NCBI RefSeq assembly: GCF_009917385.1
Contig: NZ_QWLJ01000008.1
Location: 94,153 to 158,152 of the forward strand
Reading direction: 5' to 3'
Length of the DNA stretch: 64,000 nucleotides
From: Roseburia sp. 1XD42-34
Lineage (GTDB): Bacteria > Bacillota > Bacilli > Bacillales > Amphibacillaceae
Of the stretch, positions 33,898 through 44,520 are shown one piece after another; position 1 is the stretch's first letter; each line of letters opens with the position of its first letter. Made by a program: the position numbers and the translations under genes. The notes under the pieces are model-generated. The model ran no database searches and had not been told where the DNA came from. It saw only the letters and a program-made list of their open reading frames with translations.

Positions 33898-36069
33898 ATG
33901 AGCAGAATTGAGAGAAGAAAGAAGAAGCGTTCACGCTTATTAAAAAAATGGAAAATTATTTTATATAGTTGTTTATTATTGATAGTATTGGGATTCGTCG
34001 GTTATGCTTCGATTATATTTGGTGGTCGAATGATTGTTGATGATGAGCGGTTCTTTTTGGATGCAACGACAACGATTGAAACGAAGGATGGAAAGGTAAT
34101 TGGTAGACTTTATAATGAAAATCGGTCGTTGGCGACGTTAGATAAAATTCCTGAACATGTGCAAGATGCGTTTATTGCCATTGAAGACCGACGATTTTAT
34201 GATCATGAAGGAGTTGACTTTCGCTCTGTTTTTCGCGCCATCTACAAAGATATTTTGGCAATGCAGAAGGTGGAAGGTGCTAGCACCATTACGCAACAGC
34301 TCGTCAAAAATTTATTTTTGAATCATGAGAAAACATGGCTTCGTAAAACAAAAGAAGTCATGGCAGCAGTTTATCTAGAGCAGACGCTGTCTAAAGATCG
34401 TATTTTAGAACTATATTTAAATGAAATTTATTTTGGTCATGGTGTTTATGGTATTGCTACAGCTGCTGATTATTACTTTTCTAAAGATGTGACTGAGCTA
34501 TCTATCGAGGAAGGTGCGCTGTTAGCAGGTCTCGTTAAGGCACCGAATGGGTATTCACCGATAAACCACCCAGAAAAAGCGATAAACCGTCGGAACACGG
34601 TGCTCTATGCGATGAATGATGTCGGTGCTATAAGCTCAAAACAGCGCAATAAAGCAGAAAAACAGGAGCTGGATATACAAATGAATAAATGGAATCCTGA
34701 GCCATCGTGGTCCGATTATACTGATTTTGTCATGAAGGAAGCAGCCCAAGAGCACCATTTGTCATTAGAGGAATTACAGCAAGGTGGTTATCGCCTGATT
34801 GTTAATGTAGATGCAGAGGCACAAAAAATTGCTCACGAGCAATTTCAAAATGATACGTATTTCCCTGGAAGTACAAAAGATGTGCAAGGTGCTTTTACGA
34901 TGATGGATCATAAAACAGGAGAGATTGTGTCTGTCATTGGCGCACGAGATTTTACGTTTGGTGAATTGAACCGGGCGACAATTTCCAGGCAACCAGGTTC
35001 AACCTTCAAGCCGCTAGCTGTTTACGGACCTGCGCTCATGATGGAAGAAAAATATCATCCTTACACATTAATACCTGATCAAAAACGAACCTTCGATGGT
35101 TATACGGCCAAAAATTATGATGATCAATATGATGGTGTTGTTTCGATTTATGATGCGGTCATTTATTCCAAAAATGCGCCTGCTGTATGGCTATTAAATG
35201 AAATTGGGATTGCAAATTCTAAGAAATATTTAAAAAAACTCCATCTCCCTATAAAGGATGAAGGATTAGCAATCGCTTTAGGCGGTTTAACTACAGGGGT
35301 AACGCCAGCCGCATTAATGGAAGGCTATAGCAGTTTTGCGCAGCAAGGGAATGTGGTAAAAGCTCATTCTATCCACCAGATTATGGACCAACAAGGACAT
35401 AAATTATTTCAAGCAAAATCTGAAGCAGAAAAAGTATTCAGTCCTCAAGTAGCTTGGAATATGACAGAAATGCTACAGCAAACCGTTAAGTCAGGAACAG
35501 CGACAGCAGGAAGCTTTGAAAAAGCTTTAGCTGGGAAAACGGGATCGACTCAGCACCCGCAAGTGGAAGGAAAGGTGAAAGATGCTTGGTTTGCAGGGTA
35601 TACACCAAAATATGCCTTGGCACTGTGGATGGGCTATGACCAAACGGATGAAAAACACTATTTATCAGGTGGAAGTGCTTACCCGACGAAACTGGCCAAG
35701 GCGATCTTAACTAAACTCGATCAACAAGAGCCTTTGGCGGATGCATTTGTCAAACCAGAGGAAGTGGCTGCTTTACCTGAACCGATTGTACTTCCAGAGA
35801 TTAAACATGTACGAGCTAACTACGCTTTTGGAAGTCTGGCATTATTTCGAGGAAAAATAACTTGGCAAGGTTCAGACGATGAACGAGTCATATATCGTAT
35901 TTACCGGGAAGAAGAAGGAATTGATAAACGGATTGGCGAGGTCGAAGGAAAAACGGAATTTACTGTGGAAGATGCATTGCTAAACACAAAGGAATACTAT
36001 GTTGTTCCGTATGATCCGTTAACGAAAACAGAAGGTACTCCGTCTGAAACAGTAACCCTTAGCTGGTAA
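33898..36069 (+). CDS. pbpF: Class A penicillin-binding protein (PbpF-like)
   Basis: The 723-residue protein has a basic cytoplasmic start and one membrane helix (residues about 20-42). A glycosyltransferase domain follows (EDRRFYDHEGVD, GASTITQQLVKNLF). The transpeptidase domain has Ser368 in QPGSTFKPL, Ser424 in SKN and KTGS at 547-550. A C-terminal FN3-like tail (from about 640) is visible. It polymerises and cross-links peptidoglycan. Position beside hmoB and hemE matches B. subtilis pbpF. Confidence 0.92.
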   Translation: MSRIERRKKKRSRLLKKWKIILYSCLLLIVLGFVGYASIIFGGRMIVDDERFFLDATTTIETKDGKVIGRLYNENRSLATLDKIPEHVQDAFIAIEDRRFYDHEGVDFRSVFRAIYKDILAMQKVEGASTITQQLVKNLFLNHEKTWLRKTKEVMAAVYLEQTLSKDRILELYLNEIYFGHGVYGIATAADYYFSKDVTELSIEEGALLAGLVKAPNGYSPINHPEKAINRRNTVLYAMNDVGAISSKQRNKAEKQELDIQMNKWNPEPSWSDYTDFVMKEAAQEHHLSLEELQQGGYRLIVNVDAEAQKIAHEQFQNDTYFPGSTKDVQGAFTMMDHKTGEIVSVIGARDFTFGELNRATISRQPGSTFKPLAVYGPALMMEEKYHPYTLIPDQKRTFDGYTAKNYDDQYDGVVSIYDAVIYSKNAPAVWLLNEIGIANSKKYLKKLHLPIKDEGLAIALGGLTTGVTPAALMEGYSSFAQQGNVVKAHSIHQIMDQQGHKLFQAKSEAEKVFSPQVAWNMTEMLQQTVKSGTATAGSFEKALAGKTGSTQHPQVEGKVKDAWFAGYTPKYALALWMGYDQTDEKHYLSGGSAYPTKLAKAILTKLDQQEPLADAFVKPEEVAALPEPIVLPEIKHVRANYAFGSLALFRGKITWQGSDDERVIYRIYREEEGIDKRIGEVEGKTEFTVEDALLNTKEYYVVPYDPLTKTEGTPSETVTLSW

Positions 36070-36175
36070 TCATAATTTAGACAAAATAATGACAATTCCT
36101 AGGCAATACTATACACATTTCTAAGGAATCGTTATAGTTAGATTGGAAATAAGAACGTGAAAAAGGATGGATGGC

Positions 36176-37216
36176 ATGTCAAACAAATTTAATGATACAA
36201 TTATTCGGGCTTATAAAGGGGAGGCTACGAATTATACACCTGCTTGGTTTATGCGCCAGGCTGGAAGGTCACAACCTGAATACCGGGAGTTAAAGAAAAA
36301 ATATTCGTTATTTGAAATTACCCATCAGCCGGAATTATGTGCATATGTAACAAGACTACCAGTTGAAAATTACCATGTTGACGCGGCAATTTTGTACAAA
36401 GATATTATGTCTCCACTGCCTGCAATAGGAATTGATGTGGAAATTAAGTCAGGTATCGGACCAGTGATTCATAATCCGATTACTTCCATTCATGATGTAG
36501 AAAAACTTGGTACTATTAATCCGCAAACAGATGTGCCTTATGTACTTGAAACGATTCGCTTGTTAACAGAAGAGCAGTTACAAGTACCTTTAATCGGTTT
36601 TAGTGGAGCTCCCTTTACGTTAGCAAGCTATATGATTGAAGGAGGCCCATCCAAAAATTACAGTAAAACGAAATCGTTTATGTATCAGCATCGAGACGCG
36701 TGGTTTTTATTAATGGATAAGTTAACAGATATGACGATTACGTATGTGGATGCACAAATAGATGCTGGTGCTCAAGCAATCCAGATTTTTGATTCCTGGG
36801 TTGGCAGCCTAAATGCTGCTGACTATCGAATTTTTATTAAACCAGTGATGACAAGAATATTCTCTGAACTTCAAAGGCACGGGGTTCCATTAATTATTTT
36901 CGGTGTGGGGGCTCGTCATCTATTACTGGAATTTAATGATTTACCAGTGGATGTTATCGGACTTGATTGGCGCACATCGATTCAAGAAGCAAGGAAAATG
37001 GGTGTAACCAAGGTGCTGCAAGGGAATTTGGATCCAGCTATTTTGTTAACAGAATGGGAAACGATAGAGAGACGGACACAAGCAATCTTGGATGAAGGCT
37101 TAGCGGATGGAAACCATGTATTTAATTTAGGACACGGTGTAACGCCAGATATTCAGCCGGCTACGTTAAAACAGCTAACTGCTTTTATTCATGAATATAC
37201 CAATCGAGAGATGTAA
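36176..37216 (+). CDS. hemE: Uroporphyrinogen decarboxylase HemE
   Basis: The 346-residue enzyme has the signature [20 protein letters not shown], the catalytic segment [13 protein letters not shown], and [20 protein letters not shown]. It converts uroporphyrinogen III to coproporphyrinogen III. ATG at 36176 is chosen; the upstream in-frame ATG at 36167 abuts the AAGG ribosome site and cannot be used. It is first of hemE-hemH-hemY. Confidence 0.97.
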   Translation: MSNKFNDTIIRAYKGEATNYTPAWFMRQAGRSQPEYRELKKKYSLFEITHQPELCAYVTRLPVENYHVDAAILYKDIMSPLPAIGIDVEIKSGIGPVIHNPITSIHDVEKLGTINPQTDVPYVLETIRLLTEEQLQVPLIGFSGAPFTLASYMIEGGPSKNYSKTKSFMYQHRDAWFLLMDKLTDMTITYVDAQIDAGAQAIQIFDSWVGSLNAADYRIFIKPVMTRIFSELQRHGVPLIIFGVGARHLLLEFNDLPVDVIGLDWRTSIQEARKMGVTKVLQGNLDPAILLTEWETIERRTQAILDEGLADGNHVFNLGHGVTPDIQPATLKQLTAFIHEYTNREM

Positions 37217-37253
37217 ATAAAACGGGAACTTTTTATTTGAAAGGTGTGGAATC

Positions 37254-38195
37254 ATGGAAAGAAAGAGAATGGGATTATTAGTTATGGCTTATGGAACGCC
37301 ATATAAAGAAGAAGATATTGAGCGTTATTATACACATATTCGCCACGGAAGAAAGCCTGAGGAAGAAGCTCTACAAGATTTAAAAGACCGTTATAAAGCA
37401 ATTGGCGGTATTTCCCCACTAGCAAAAATTACGAATCAGCAAGTGGAGAAGCTGGAAGCGACCTTAAATGCTGTACAGAATGAGTATGAGTTTAAAGCAT
37501 ACACTGGGTTAAAACATATTGAACCGTTCATTGAGGATGCAGTTCAGCAAATGGCAGAAGATGGCTTGGAAGAAGCAGTATCGATTGTTTTAGCACCACA
37601 CTACTCTACTTTTAGTGTACAATCCTATAATAAACGAGCTAATGATGAAGCTAAAAAACATGGCATCATGATTTCTTCTGTAGAAAGCTGGTACGATGAG
37701 CCTGGCTTTATTAAATATTGGGCTGATCAAATTGCTGATGTCTATAGGGAAATGACAGAAGAAGAGCGAGAAAAAGCTGTACTTATTGTTTCCGCACATA
37801 GCTTGCCTGAAAAAATCTTGCAGAACGGTGATCCGTATCCGCAGCAATTGGAAGAAACAGCAAAATTGATTTCAGAGGCAACTGGGATTTCGAATTATGA
37901 AATAGGGTGGCAAAGTGAAGGCAATACACCTGATCCTTGGTTAGGACCAGATGTACAAGATCTCACAAGAGACCTTTATGAGCAAAAAGGATACCAAACA
38001 TTTGTCTACGCTCCAGTAGGATTTATTGCGGACCATTTAGAAGTATTGTATGACAATGATTATGAATGTAAAGTGGTTTGTGATGAAATAGGTGCGGCTT
38101 ATTATCGTCCCGCAATGCCAAATACACATCCGCAATTTATTAACACATTAAGCGATGTCGTATTAAAGCAAGTAAAGCGTGAAGCAAATGAGTAA
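37254..38195 (+). CDS. hemH: Ferrochelatase / coproporphyrin ferrochelatase HemH (CpfC)
   Basis: The 313-residue protein shows [37 protein letters not shown], the metal-binding His in [11 protein letters not shown], and the conserved [20 protein letters not shown] near the C-terminus. In Firmicutes it inserts iron into coproporphyrin III. The stop codon region overlaps the hemY start (ATGAGTAA), so translation is coupled. Confidence 0.97.
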   Translation: MERKRMGLLVMAYGTPYKEEDIERYYTHIRHGRKPEEEALQDLKDRYKAIGGISPLAKITNQQVEKLEATLNAVQNEYEFKAYTGLKHIEPFIEDAVQQMAEDGLEEAVSIVLAPHYSTFSVQSYNKRANDEAKKHGIMISSVESWYDEPGFIKYWADQIADVYREMTEEEREKAVLIVSAHSLPEKILQNGDPYPQQLEETAKLISEATGISNYEIGWQSEGNTPDPWLGPDVQDLTRDLYEQKGYQTFVYAPVGFIADHLEVLYDNDYECKVVCDEIGAAYYRPAMPNTHPQFINTLSDVVLKQVKREANE

Positions 38196-39597
38196 TCCGA
38201 AGCAATTCGTCGTTATAGGTGGCGGAATAACCGGCTTATCTGCCACCTACTATTTACAAAAAGAGATCGCTGAAAAGCAGCTTCCTTACAAGGTAAAACT
38301 TGTTGAAGCAAGCGGTCGATTAGGAGGCAAAATCAGGACATTGCAACGGGATGGCTTTACTATCGAACAAGGTGCTGACTCGATGTTAATTCGAAAAAAA
38401 CCTGCTATGAAACTAGTAAACGAGTTAGGACTTGAGGATCAAATCGTTCGTAATGCTACAGGTAAATCCTATATTTTAAAAGGGAATAAATTTCATCGTA
38501 TGCCGCAAGACACATTTATGGGCATTCCAAAGAGTGCTCGTTCAGTGTTGTCTTCCACATTAATCTCTTCAAAAGGAAAAATGAGGGCGTTAGTGGATTT
38601 GTGGAAAGGAAAAAGGAACGAAGAGACGGACGAATCGTTAGCTGCTTTTTTTAGACGTCGCTTTGGTAATGAATTGCTTCATAATCAGATTGAAACGCTA
38701 TTATCTGGAATTCATTCCGGAAACATTGAGGAAATGAGTTTAAAAGCATCATATCCACAATTTCTCCAATTGGAAAAAGATTATGGTAGTTTAATCAAAG
38801 GATTAAAGCATACCATTCCTCAAGCGAATCAGGAAAAGACGAAGGAGCCTGCACCAGGTGCGTTCTTTTCATTTCAAAACGGATTAGGTACAATAGTCGA
38901 TCGGTTAAGGGAAACGATTGGCGAAGAAAACATTACTTTAGAAACAGCAGTAGACCATATTGAGAAAAAAGAACATGGCTACCATTTATTGCTAAGTGAT
39001 GGGGCCGTATACAAAGCAGACGCTGTGATTATGGCTACACCGCATTTCACGGTACCAAAAATGTTTAGTCAATATGATTTCTTTAAACCATTTTTAGATG
39101 TTCCTGCCACATCTACAGCGAATATAGTGTTGGCATTTAATAAGGTCAAAATAAAGAAGGATATAGATGGGACAGGGTTTCTTGTTGGTAAAAACAGTAA
39201 TTTTCACATTACTGCTTGTACGTGGACGCATAAAAAATGGCCATTAACGACGCCGGATGAAAAAGTTTTGTTACGTTGTTATGTTGGTAGACCTGGTGAA
39301 GAAGCAATTGTGGAAGAGTCAGATGATGCTTTGACAAACCTTGTATTAAAAGATTTACACAAAGCAATGAAATTAAAGGGAGAACCTGCGTTTAGTGTTG
39401 TTACACGTTGGCGAAATGGCAGACCACAGTATACAGTTGGGCATTTAGAAAGACTTGCTGAAATAAGAAAACAAGCTGCTACGAAAATTCCAGGTGTTTT
39501 TTTAACAGGTTGTTCCTACGATGGGCAAGGTATTCCGGACTGTATAGAACAAGGAGAAAGAGCGGCTCAGGAAGCGTTGCATTTTGTTTTACGTTAA
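38188..39597 (+). CDS. hemY: Coproporphyrinogen III oxidase HemY (CgoX)
   Basis: The 469-residue flavoprotein has an N-terminal FAD-binding [34 protein letters not shown] and a C-terminal [19 protein letters not shown]. It oxidises coproporphyrinogen III to coproporphyrin III in the coproporphyrin-dependent haem pathway. ATG at 38188 overlaps hemH; an in-frame GTG at 38179 is less likely. A strong terminator follows. Confidence 0.96.
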   Translation: MSNPKQFVVIGGGITGLSATYYLQKEIAEKQLPYKVKLVEASGRLGGKIRTLQRDGFTIEQGADSMLIRKKPAMKLVNELGLEDQIVRNATGKSYILKGNKFHRMPQDTFMGIPKSARSVLSSTLISSKGKMRALVDLWKGKRNEETDESLAAFFRRRFGNELLHNQIETLLSGIHSGNIEEMSLKASYPQFLQLEKDYGSLIKGLKHTIPQANQEKTKEPAPGAFFSFQNGLGTIVDRLRETIGEENITLETAVDHIEKKEHGYHLLLSDGAVYKADAVIMATPHFTVPKMFSQYDFFKPFLDVPATSTANIVLAFNKVKIKKDIDGTGFLVGKNSNFHITACTWTHKKWPLTTPDEKVLLRCYVGRPGEEAIVEESDDALTNLVLKDLHKAMKLKGEPAFSVVTRWRNGRPQYTVGHLERLAEIRKQAATKIPGVFLTGCSYDGQGIPDCIEQGERAAQEALHFVLR

Positions 39598-39622
39598 TAA
39601 AATTAATTCATTACTTATATAG

Positions 39623-39672
39623 TGAAGAACCCAAAGGAAGCACAAAGCTAGCTTTTGGGTTCTTCATTTTTT
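39623..39672 (+). terminator. Intrinsic terminator of hemEHY
   Basis: A perfect 12-bp stem GAAGAACCCAAA / TTTGGGTTCTTC, then ATTTTTTAT. Repeat copy 7 begins directly after the T-tract. Confidence 0.9.
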
Positions 39673-39875
39673 ATAAGATAAGAAAGCATAGATTTTGTCG
39701 CTTTGGTGGATAACGAAATAACTGAATATACACGTCCGGCGCATGCGCTCAGCAACGAAGCGACTTTAGAAATACGCCCTACGATAAGTCACCATCCGTT
39801 CGTGGCTAAGAGGAAGGCCGACTAAAAACGGGCTTGCCCGCCCAGACGTCGGTATACGCCTCATGATTCCTTTAT
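39672..39875 (+). repeat. Dispersed repeat family 1, copy 7 (long form, interrupted)
   Basis: It shows ATAAGATAAGAAAGCATAGA, CAGCAACGAAGCGACTTTAG, GCCGACTAAAAACGGGCTTG and ACGTCGGTAT. It stops at CCTTTAT, where family 2 copy C is inserted. The usual 3' end is missing because pepF lies next. Confidence 0.85.
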
Positions 39876-40013
39876 CCCGTAAAAAGGCGTTATAGACTCC
39901 CACGGTCTAAAAATAGAAGATGCAAGCTGAACAAGTAACAGCACCTATATCCGATTCGTTCCTTTAACGTTTCATAGGAGATGAGTGAAAACCCCCTCTG
40001 ATGGAAGATTCAC
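39876..40013 (+). repeat. Family 2 (IS200/IS605-like) copy C, nested in family 1 copy 7
   Basis: It starts right after TTTAT (39871-39875) with CCCGTAAAAAGGCGTTATAG. It ends GATGGAAGATTCAC, followed by TTTAT again (40014-40018). It carries GAGTGAAAACCCCCTCTGAT near the right end. There is no coding capacity. Confidence 0.65.
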
Positions 40014-40017
40014 TTTA

Positions 40018-41835
40018 TCACTTCTGCTTCTCTTCTCGATAGCTTGCTTCTAGCTGGTCAACAAGTGAACCTACGAAGGCAACAGCTTGCTTAATCGCAG
40101 TTGGTGTGGACATGTCTACACCCGCTTTTTGGATCAAGTCGAGTGGTTTAAGCGTTCCTCCTGACTTTAACACTTCTATCCAGCGTTTGGCTGCAGGAGC
40201 GCCTTCTTCTTGAATTGTCTGTGCTACAGCAGTGGAAACTGTTAACCCTGCGGAGTACGTATAAGGATAGAGTCCCATGTAGTAATGAGGCTGGCGCATC
40301 CAAGTGAGTCCTGCTTCTTCATTAATCGTAACGGTATCTCCCCAGAAATTTGCTAAAGCTTCTATCTTTTGCTCGGAGAGAACTTTTGCAGTTAAAGGCG
40401 TTCCACTTTCTGCTAAAGTATAAACTCTTCGTTGAAATTCAGCTTCAAGTAAATGCGTAACAAAATTATGATAATACGTTCCTAATAATTGGGTGATAAT
40501 CCAGCGCTTCATTCGCTCATCATCTGTCTTATCTAATAGATGATTCGCAAGCAGAAGCTCATTTAATGTAGAAGGCGCTTCAATGAAGTACGTCGAAGGA
40601 CGCGTATTAAATAAAGACTGTGCTTTTCCCGCAAAGTAAAAATGCCCTGCATGACCTAATTCATGTGCTAATACAAATGCTCCGCGCATCGTGTCTGTCC
40701 AAGTAATCAGAATATACGGGTGTACTCCATAAGGACTCGAACAGAAAGCGCCTGTTGCTTTTCCGACATTATCAGCTAAGTCGATCCAACGGTTTTCAAT
40801 AGCTTGTTTCATCACTTGTTGATAGTCTTCACCCATTACACCAAGAGCTTCAATAATAGTAGCTGTTGCTTCCTCGTATGTTGTTACAGGATTGAAGCTT
40901 GGGTCAAGCGGAGCTTTTAGGTCACACACATATAGTTCATCCAGACTTAGCTGCTCTTGTTTTAAGCGCGCAAATCGTTGCATATGAGGTGCGAGTTCTG
41001 TTTGAATAACATCAAGCTGATTATGGTACATATCTGTTGTAACTTGTTGCGGATGCAATAGCATATCAGTTACATTGTCATAATGACGTTGCTGTGCCAT
41101 GACGACTTGCTTGGTAACCTCTGTTGCATAAACAGCAGCGTATGTATGCTGATATTGCTGAAGAGTTTGTACAAACGAGTGATATGCGTTTCTACGAGCA
41201 GTGTGGTCTGCTGTTAGCTCATAACGATCTTCGTATAATGCAGCAGACATAGGAAGTTCATTGCCTTGTTCATCAGAAATCGATGCAAATACCATATCCG
41301 ATGATTTGCTTCGCTGATAAATCATATATGGAGCGTTATGCACTTCTGAAAGAGCAGCTAGCAGTTCTTCTATTTGCGGAGATAAAGTATAAGGCTTCTT
41401 TTCTATCAAGTCAGCAAGCATTTTGCGGTAAGTTGCTAATGCAGGGTGTTGTTTGACAAATTCACCCATTGTTTCGGTAGGTATTTCCAGAATTTCCGAT
41501 TGAATAAAAGAAAGCTTTGCCTGGATTTTTGCTAATGCTTGGGCGACTTTTGCACTGTCTTGCTGACGAATTGGATCTGTTCCATCGGTACTGTTTCGTA
41601 AACTAGCATAAGTTGCTACACGGATAACCCTTTTTTGAAAAGTCTCGTATGCTTCTATGCATTGATGCAGTGTGGAAGCTTCTTTTCCCAATTCTCCTTT
41701 ATAAGAACCGAATTGCTCCACATCTTGCTGAATAGCTCGTAATTCATTCTCCCAATCCATATGTGTAGAAAATAAATCTGTAAGATCCCATGTGAGTTTT
41801 TTCGGTACCTCAGAACGTATTTGTCGTTTAACCAT
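40018..41835 (-). CDS. pepF: Oligoendopeptidase F (M3B family)
   Basis: The 605-residue zinc peptidase has the metal site HELGH at 391-395 (VLAHELGHAGHFYF) and the downstream Glu region FIEAPSTLNELLLANHLL. It cleaves short peptides in the cytoplasm. The N-terminal segment (KKLTWDLTDLF) is typical of PepF. It is convergent with hemY; its stop codon abuts family 2 copy C. Confidence 0.94.
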   Translation of the reverse strand: MVKRQIRSEVPKKLTWDLTDLFSTHMDWENELRAIQQDVEQFGSYKGELGKEASTLHQCIEAYETFQKRVIRVATYASLRNSTDGTDPIRQQDSAKVAQALAKIQAKLSFIQSEILEIPTETMGEFVKQHPALATYRKMLADLIEKKPYTLSPQIEELLAALSEVHNAPYMIYQRSKSSDMVFASISDEQGNELPMSAALYEDRYELTADHTARRNAYHSFVQTLQQYQHTYAAVYATEVTKQVVMAQQRHYDNVTDMLLHPQQVTTDMYHNQLDVIQTELAPHMQRFARLKQEQLSLDELYVCDLKAPLDPSFNPVTTYEEATATIIEALGVMGEDYQQVMKQAIENRWIDLADNVGKATGAFCSSPYGVHPYILITWTDTMRGAFVLAHELGHAGHFYFAGKAQSLFNTRPSTYFIEAPSTLNELLLANHLLDKTDDERMKRWIITQLLGTYYHNFVTHLLEAEFQRRVYTLAESGTPLTAKVLSEQKIEALANFWGDTVTINEEAGLTWMRQPHYYMGLYPYTYSAGLTVSTAVAQTIQEEGAPAAKRWIEVLKSGGTLKPLDLIQKAGVDMSTPTAIKQAVAFVGSLVDQLEASYREEKQK

Positions 41836-42032
41836 TCACGCTTCCCCTTTCCTAAATAAAAAGTGACTATTACCTAGATATGAAAATTACGTATTACGAA
41901 ATATTATTTTTTATATCATTATATTACAATGGCAGGAATAATGATAGATGTTTTAAGAAAATTTAGTAATCGCTAACCAGATGGTATTGAATCTTCTCAT
42001 TTTGTAGCGATATTAGAAAGGATTTTACCCAT

Positions 42033-42062
42033 AAAAAAAGCTGACGTTAATTATTCGTCAGC
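42033..42062 (-). terminator. Minus-strand intrinsic terminator (probably of yhfH)
   Basis: GCTGACG (42040-42046) pairs with CGTCAGC (42056-42062), with TTTTTTT following on the minus strand. The nearest minus-strand gene is yhfH, 259 bp upstream, with a family 2 element between. Confidence 0.7.
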
Positions 42063-42119
42063 AGTTCGTATGACCTTCATTTTACATGAAAGGAACGAAT
42101 TGTCTTCTATCCTTCTTCA

Positions 42120-42317
42120 TGTAGCATAGTGAGGGGGGAAAACCCCTTGCTAAAAAAATGATTTATATATATTCGATTGTTAGGATCGTGATGGTATGAA
42201 CGAAAAGTTTCAACTGAACCAGACATTTACTGTAATCGGACCTTCCACCTACTCTTCTAAGCTTTAACTTGCAGGATGGAAGGGATGGTCTTACTGTCAA
42301 TGACATAAGGGATAGAT
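42120..42317 (-). repeat. Family 2 (IS200/IS605-like) degenerate copy J, inverted
   Basis: On the minus strand it reads ATCCCTTATGTC, GACAGTAAGACCATCCCTTC, TTCATACCATCACGATCCTA and AACAATCGAATATATAT. These are recognisable against copies F and G. It begins three bases after the yhfH stop codon. Confidence 0.45.
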
Positions 42318-42320
42318 TCT

Positions 42321-42449
42321 TTATCTGGCTGGATGGTCGCAATCATCACATAAATTTCCATAGCAATCTGCTTTTTCAATCATATCATGACCACATTTAC
42401 TACATTTTTTCTTAGGTAGATTTCTGAAAAACTCAAGAACGTTCATCAT
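42321..42449 (-). CDS. yhfH: YhfH-family tiny zinc-ribbon-like protein
   Basis: The 42-residue protein starts MMNVLEFFRNLPKKKCSKCG and then HDMIEKADCYGNLCDDCDHPAR. It has two CxxC pairs (CSKC, CDDC) and an extra Cys, typical of the YhfH family of tiny Bacillaceae proteins with probable metal binding. Position between the hem/pep region and lplJ agrees with B. subtilis yhfH near lplJ (yhfJ). AGGAGG lies eight bases before the first ATG (42449), and a sigma-A promoter is present. Function unknown. Confidence 0.82.
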   Translation of the reverse strand: MMNVLEFFRNLPKKKCSKCGHDMIEKADCYGNLCDDCDHPAR

Positions 42450-42481
42450 TAGGAATTCCTCCTCTTAAGTAATTATGATCT

Positions 42482-42511
42482 ATTGTAATATAACAGTATG
42501 AATAAAGTCAA
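42482..42511 (-). promoter_or_regulatory. Sigma-A promoter of yhfH with overlapping dyad
   Basis: On the minus strand TTGACT (42506-42511), an 18-bp spacer, TACAAT (42482-42487). The palindrome AACACTGTGTT (42510-42520) overlaps the -35 and could be a regulator site. Confidence 0.55.
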
Positions 42512-42545
42512 CACTGTGTTACAACAAAAATGTTTATTTTTTAAC

Positions 42546-42811
42546 AGATACGAAAGAAAGTATAAAATTTATTACTTGTCATAACGAAATCACCGAATAA
42601 GCCACGTCCAGCGCAAGCTCCCAGCAACTAGGCTACTTCACTCCATTGCCCTACGATAAGTCATCATTGGTTGTAGCTATGAGGAAGACCGACTAAAAAC
42701 GGGCTTGCCGATCAGGCGTTGGCATACTCCTGGTTTTAGTGACATGATTCTTAAAACTTTAGTTGCTTCGTTCCAGTCGCTACGTTGCTAACCTGGCGCC
42801 CTGCGCCTTTG
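42546..42811 (+). repeat. Dispersed repeat family 1, copy 8 (long form)
   Basis: It shows ATACGAAAGAAAGTATAAAA, CAGCAACTAGGCTACTTCAC, ACCGACTAAAAACGGGCTTG, GCGTTGGCAT and GTTGCTAACCTGGCGCCCTG. It lies upstream of yhfH on the opposite strand. Confidence 0.85.
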
Positions 42812-43199
42812 ATTTAATTACTGATAATCTGTGGTATGGATACCATCAAATAAAGCCATCATCTAGGGGAAATGAGATGAGTGACCTAATGGTAGCTGTA
42901 TTACAACAATTCCTGTTTTAAGACGTATGTCTGATTTTGGTGAAGATAATGCTCGTAAAGTTTGTTAATATGTATTCTATTTTTTGTAGCTTGGATCCAT
43001 GTATACGGTTTGTTACTAATAATATTCTATATTGATGGACTATACATGTTTTAAATTCTTAGTATATTTTCGTTTTAAGTCACGGAGAGGGAATTCTTTT
43101 GCTTCCTTATGGGTTTTTTATTAAACTATAAGTGGGTATACAAAAAACTTGGCAAAAGTATTTCAGCAATAGGTCGTCTGTCTGTTTCTGTGAGATAAA
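42812..43199. other. Intergenic region; no intact gene
   Basis: A short stretch near 42909-42968 reads TIPVLRRMSDFGEDNARKVC then stop. It looks protein-like but has no start or family I recognise, possibly a worn fragment. Otherwise it is AT-rich with no clear feature. Confidence 0.3.
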
Positions 43200-43372
43200 G
43201 TGAATCTTCGAACAGTGGGGGTTCTTTCCTCCCTCACGGCTGGTTAGTACCGTAATGGTATACTAAAGGCTCCTTATGAGTTTTAGGTGTTAGTATCTCA
43301 CTTCGATTAGTTGCAGTATGAATTTTTCAATTCTTGTAGTGGGTGTCTTACAGCAGCTTATAAGCGATATCC
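43200..43372 (-). repeat. Family 2 (IS200/IS605-like) copy D, inverted
   Basis: On the minus strand the left part reads CTTATAAGCTGCTGTAAGAC and the middle ATACCATTACGGTACTAACC. The right end reads AAAGAACCCCCACTGTTCG, then AAGATTCACTTTAT. This is one of the better-preserved copies. It fills the space upstream of lplJ. Confidence 0.6.
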
Positions 43373-43488
43373 ATGATTTCTATCTACACCATTGAAATGA
43401 CGTACGTCAATTTCTGAACTTTTGCTTGCTTTCTGGATCAGTACTAGAAAAAATTTATATTCCAAACGTTGGAAGGAGCCTACTAGGT

Positions 43489-44484
43489 ATGAAATTTATA
43501 GATAATAAAGGTATTTTAGATCCGTCTATGAACTTAGCGTTAGAACAATATATTGTAGAAAACTTTGGTGAAACGGACACATTTTTGCTGTTTTATGTAA
43601 ACCAACCTTCCATTATCATTGGGCGAAATCAAAATACCATTGAAGAAATAAACACACACTATGTGAACGAGCATGATATTAAAGTAGTGCGCCGTTTATC
43701 TGGCGGTGGTGCTGTTTACCATGATGAAGGAAATTTAAACTTCAGTTTTATTACCAAAGATGATGGAAACAGCTTTCAAAATTTTGCTAAATTCACACAA
43801 CCGGTAGTAGAAGCCTTAAATAAATTAGGCGTACCAGCAGAATTGAAAGGGCGTAATGATTTAGTTGTGAAAGGTCGTAAAATTTCGGGGAATGCTATGT
43901 ATGCAACCAAAGGTAAGATGTTCAGTCACGGAACGCTTATGCTTGATTCAGAAATTGAAAATGTTGTATCAGCTCTTAAAGTCAATAAGGAAAAAATAGC
44001 GTCAAAAGGAATTAAGTCTATCCGGAGCCGTGTAGCAAATATATCAGAATTTCTGGAACAAAAAATTTCGATGGATGAATTTAAACAAGTTATTTTACGT
44101 CATGTGTTTGATGTAGAGAATATCTCCGAAGTTCCTCGTTATGAATTAACAGAAGAAGATTGGGAAAATGTGAAGCAAATTTCTGGTGAACGCTATAATA
44201 ACTGGGAATGGAATTATGGGAAGTCACCATCGTTTAATATTCAAGCCTCCCATAAATTTGATGCAGGTCTTGTTGATGTTCGATTGGATGTGAAAAAAGG
44301 AATGATTGAAAACTGTAAAATTTACGGTGATTTTTTCGGAATTGGAGAAATTAGTGTCTTGGAAAATAAATTAATTGGTGTTCGCCATCAACAAGAAGCG
44401 ATAGAAGAAGCATTGGCAGATGTAGATGTCCCTCGTTATTTAGGAAAGATAACGAAGGAAGACTTTATACATTTAATTTATTAA
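43489..44484 (+). CDS. lplJ: Lipoate-protein ligase LplJ
   Basis: The 331-residue enzyme equals B. subtilis LplJ in length. It contains RRLSGGGAVYHDEGNLNFSF, GRNDLVVKGRKISGNAMYAT and SRVANISEFL, the lipoyl-AMP binding site and catalytic Lys region. It activates free lipoate with ATP and attaches it to E2/GcvH domains. ATG at 43489 follows GGAAGGAG; in-frame upstream codons from 43426 lack a ribosome site. Confidence 0.95.
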   Translation: MKFIDNKGILDPSMNLALEQYIVENFGETDTFLLFYVNQPSIIIGRNQNTIEEINTHYVNEHDIKVVRRLSGGGAVYHDEGNLNFSFITKDDGNSFQNFAKFTQPVVEALNKLGVPAELKGRNDLVVKGRKISGNAMYATKGKMFSHGTLMLDSEIENVVSALKVNKEKIASKGIKSIRSRVANISEFLEQKISMDEFKQVILRHVFDVENISEVPRYELTEEDWENVKQISGERYNNWEWNYGKSPSFNIQASHKFDAGLVDVRLDVKKGMIENCKIYGDFFGIGEISVLENKLIGVRHQQEAIEEALADVDVPRYLGKITKEDFIHLIY

Positions 44485-44520
44485 TGTAAAAAACGGTAGG
44501 AAAGGGAATCCTTTTTTAAT

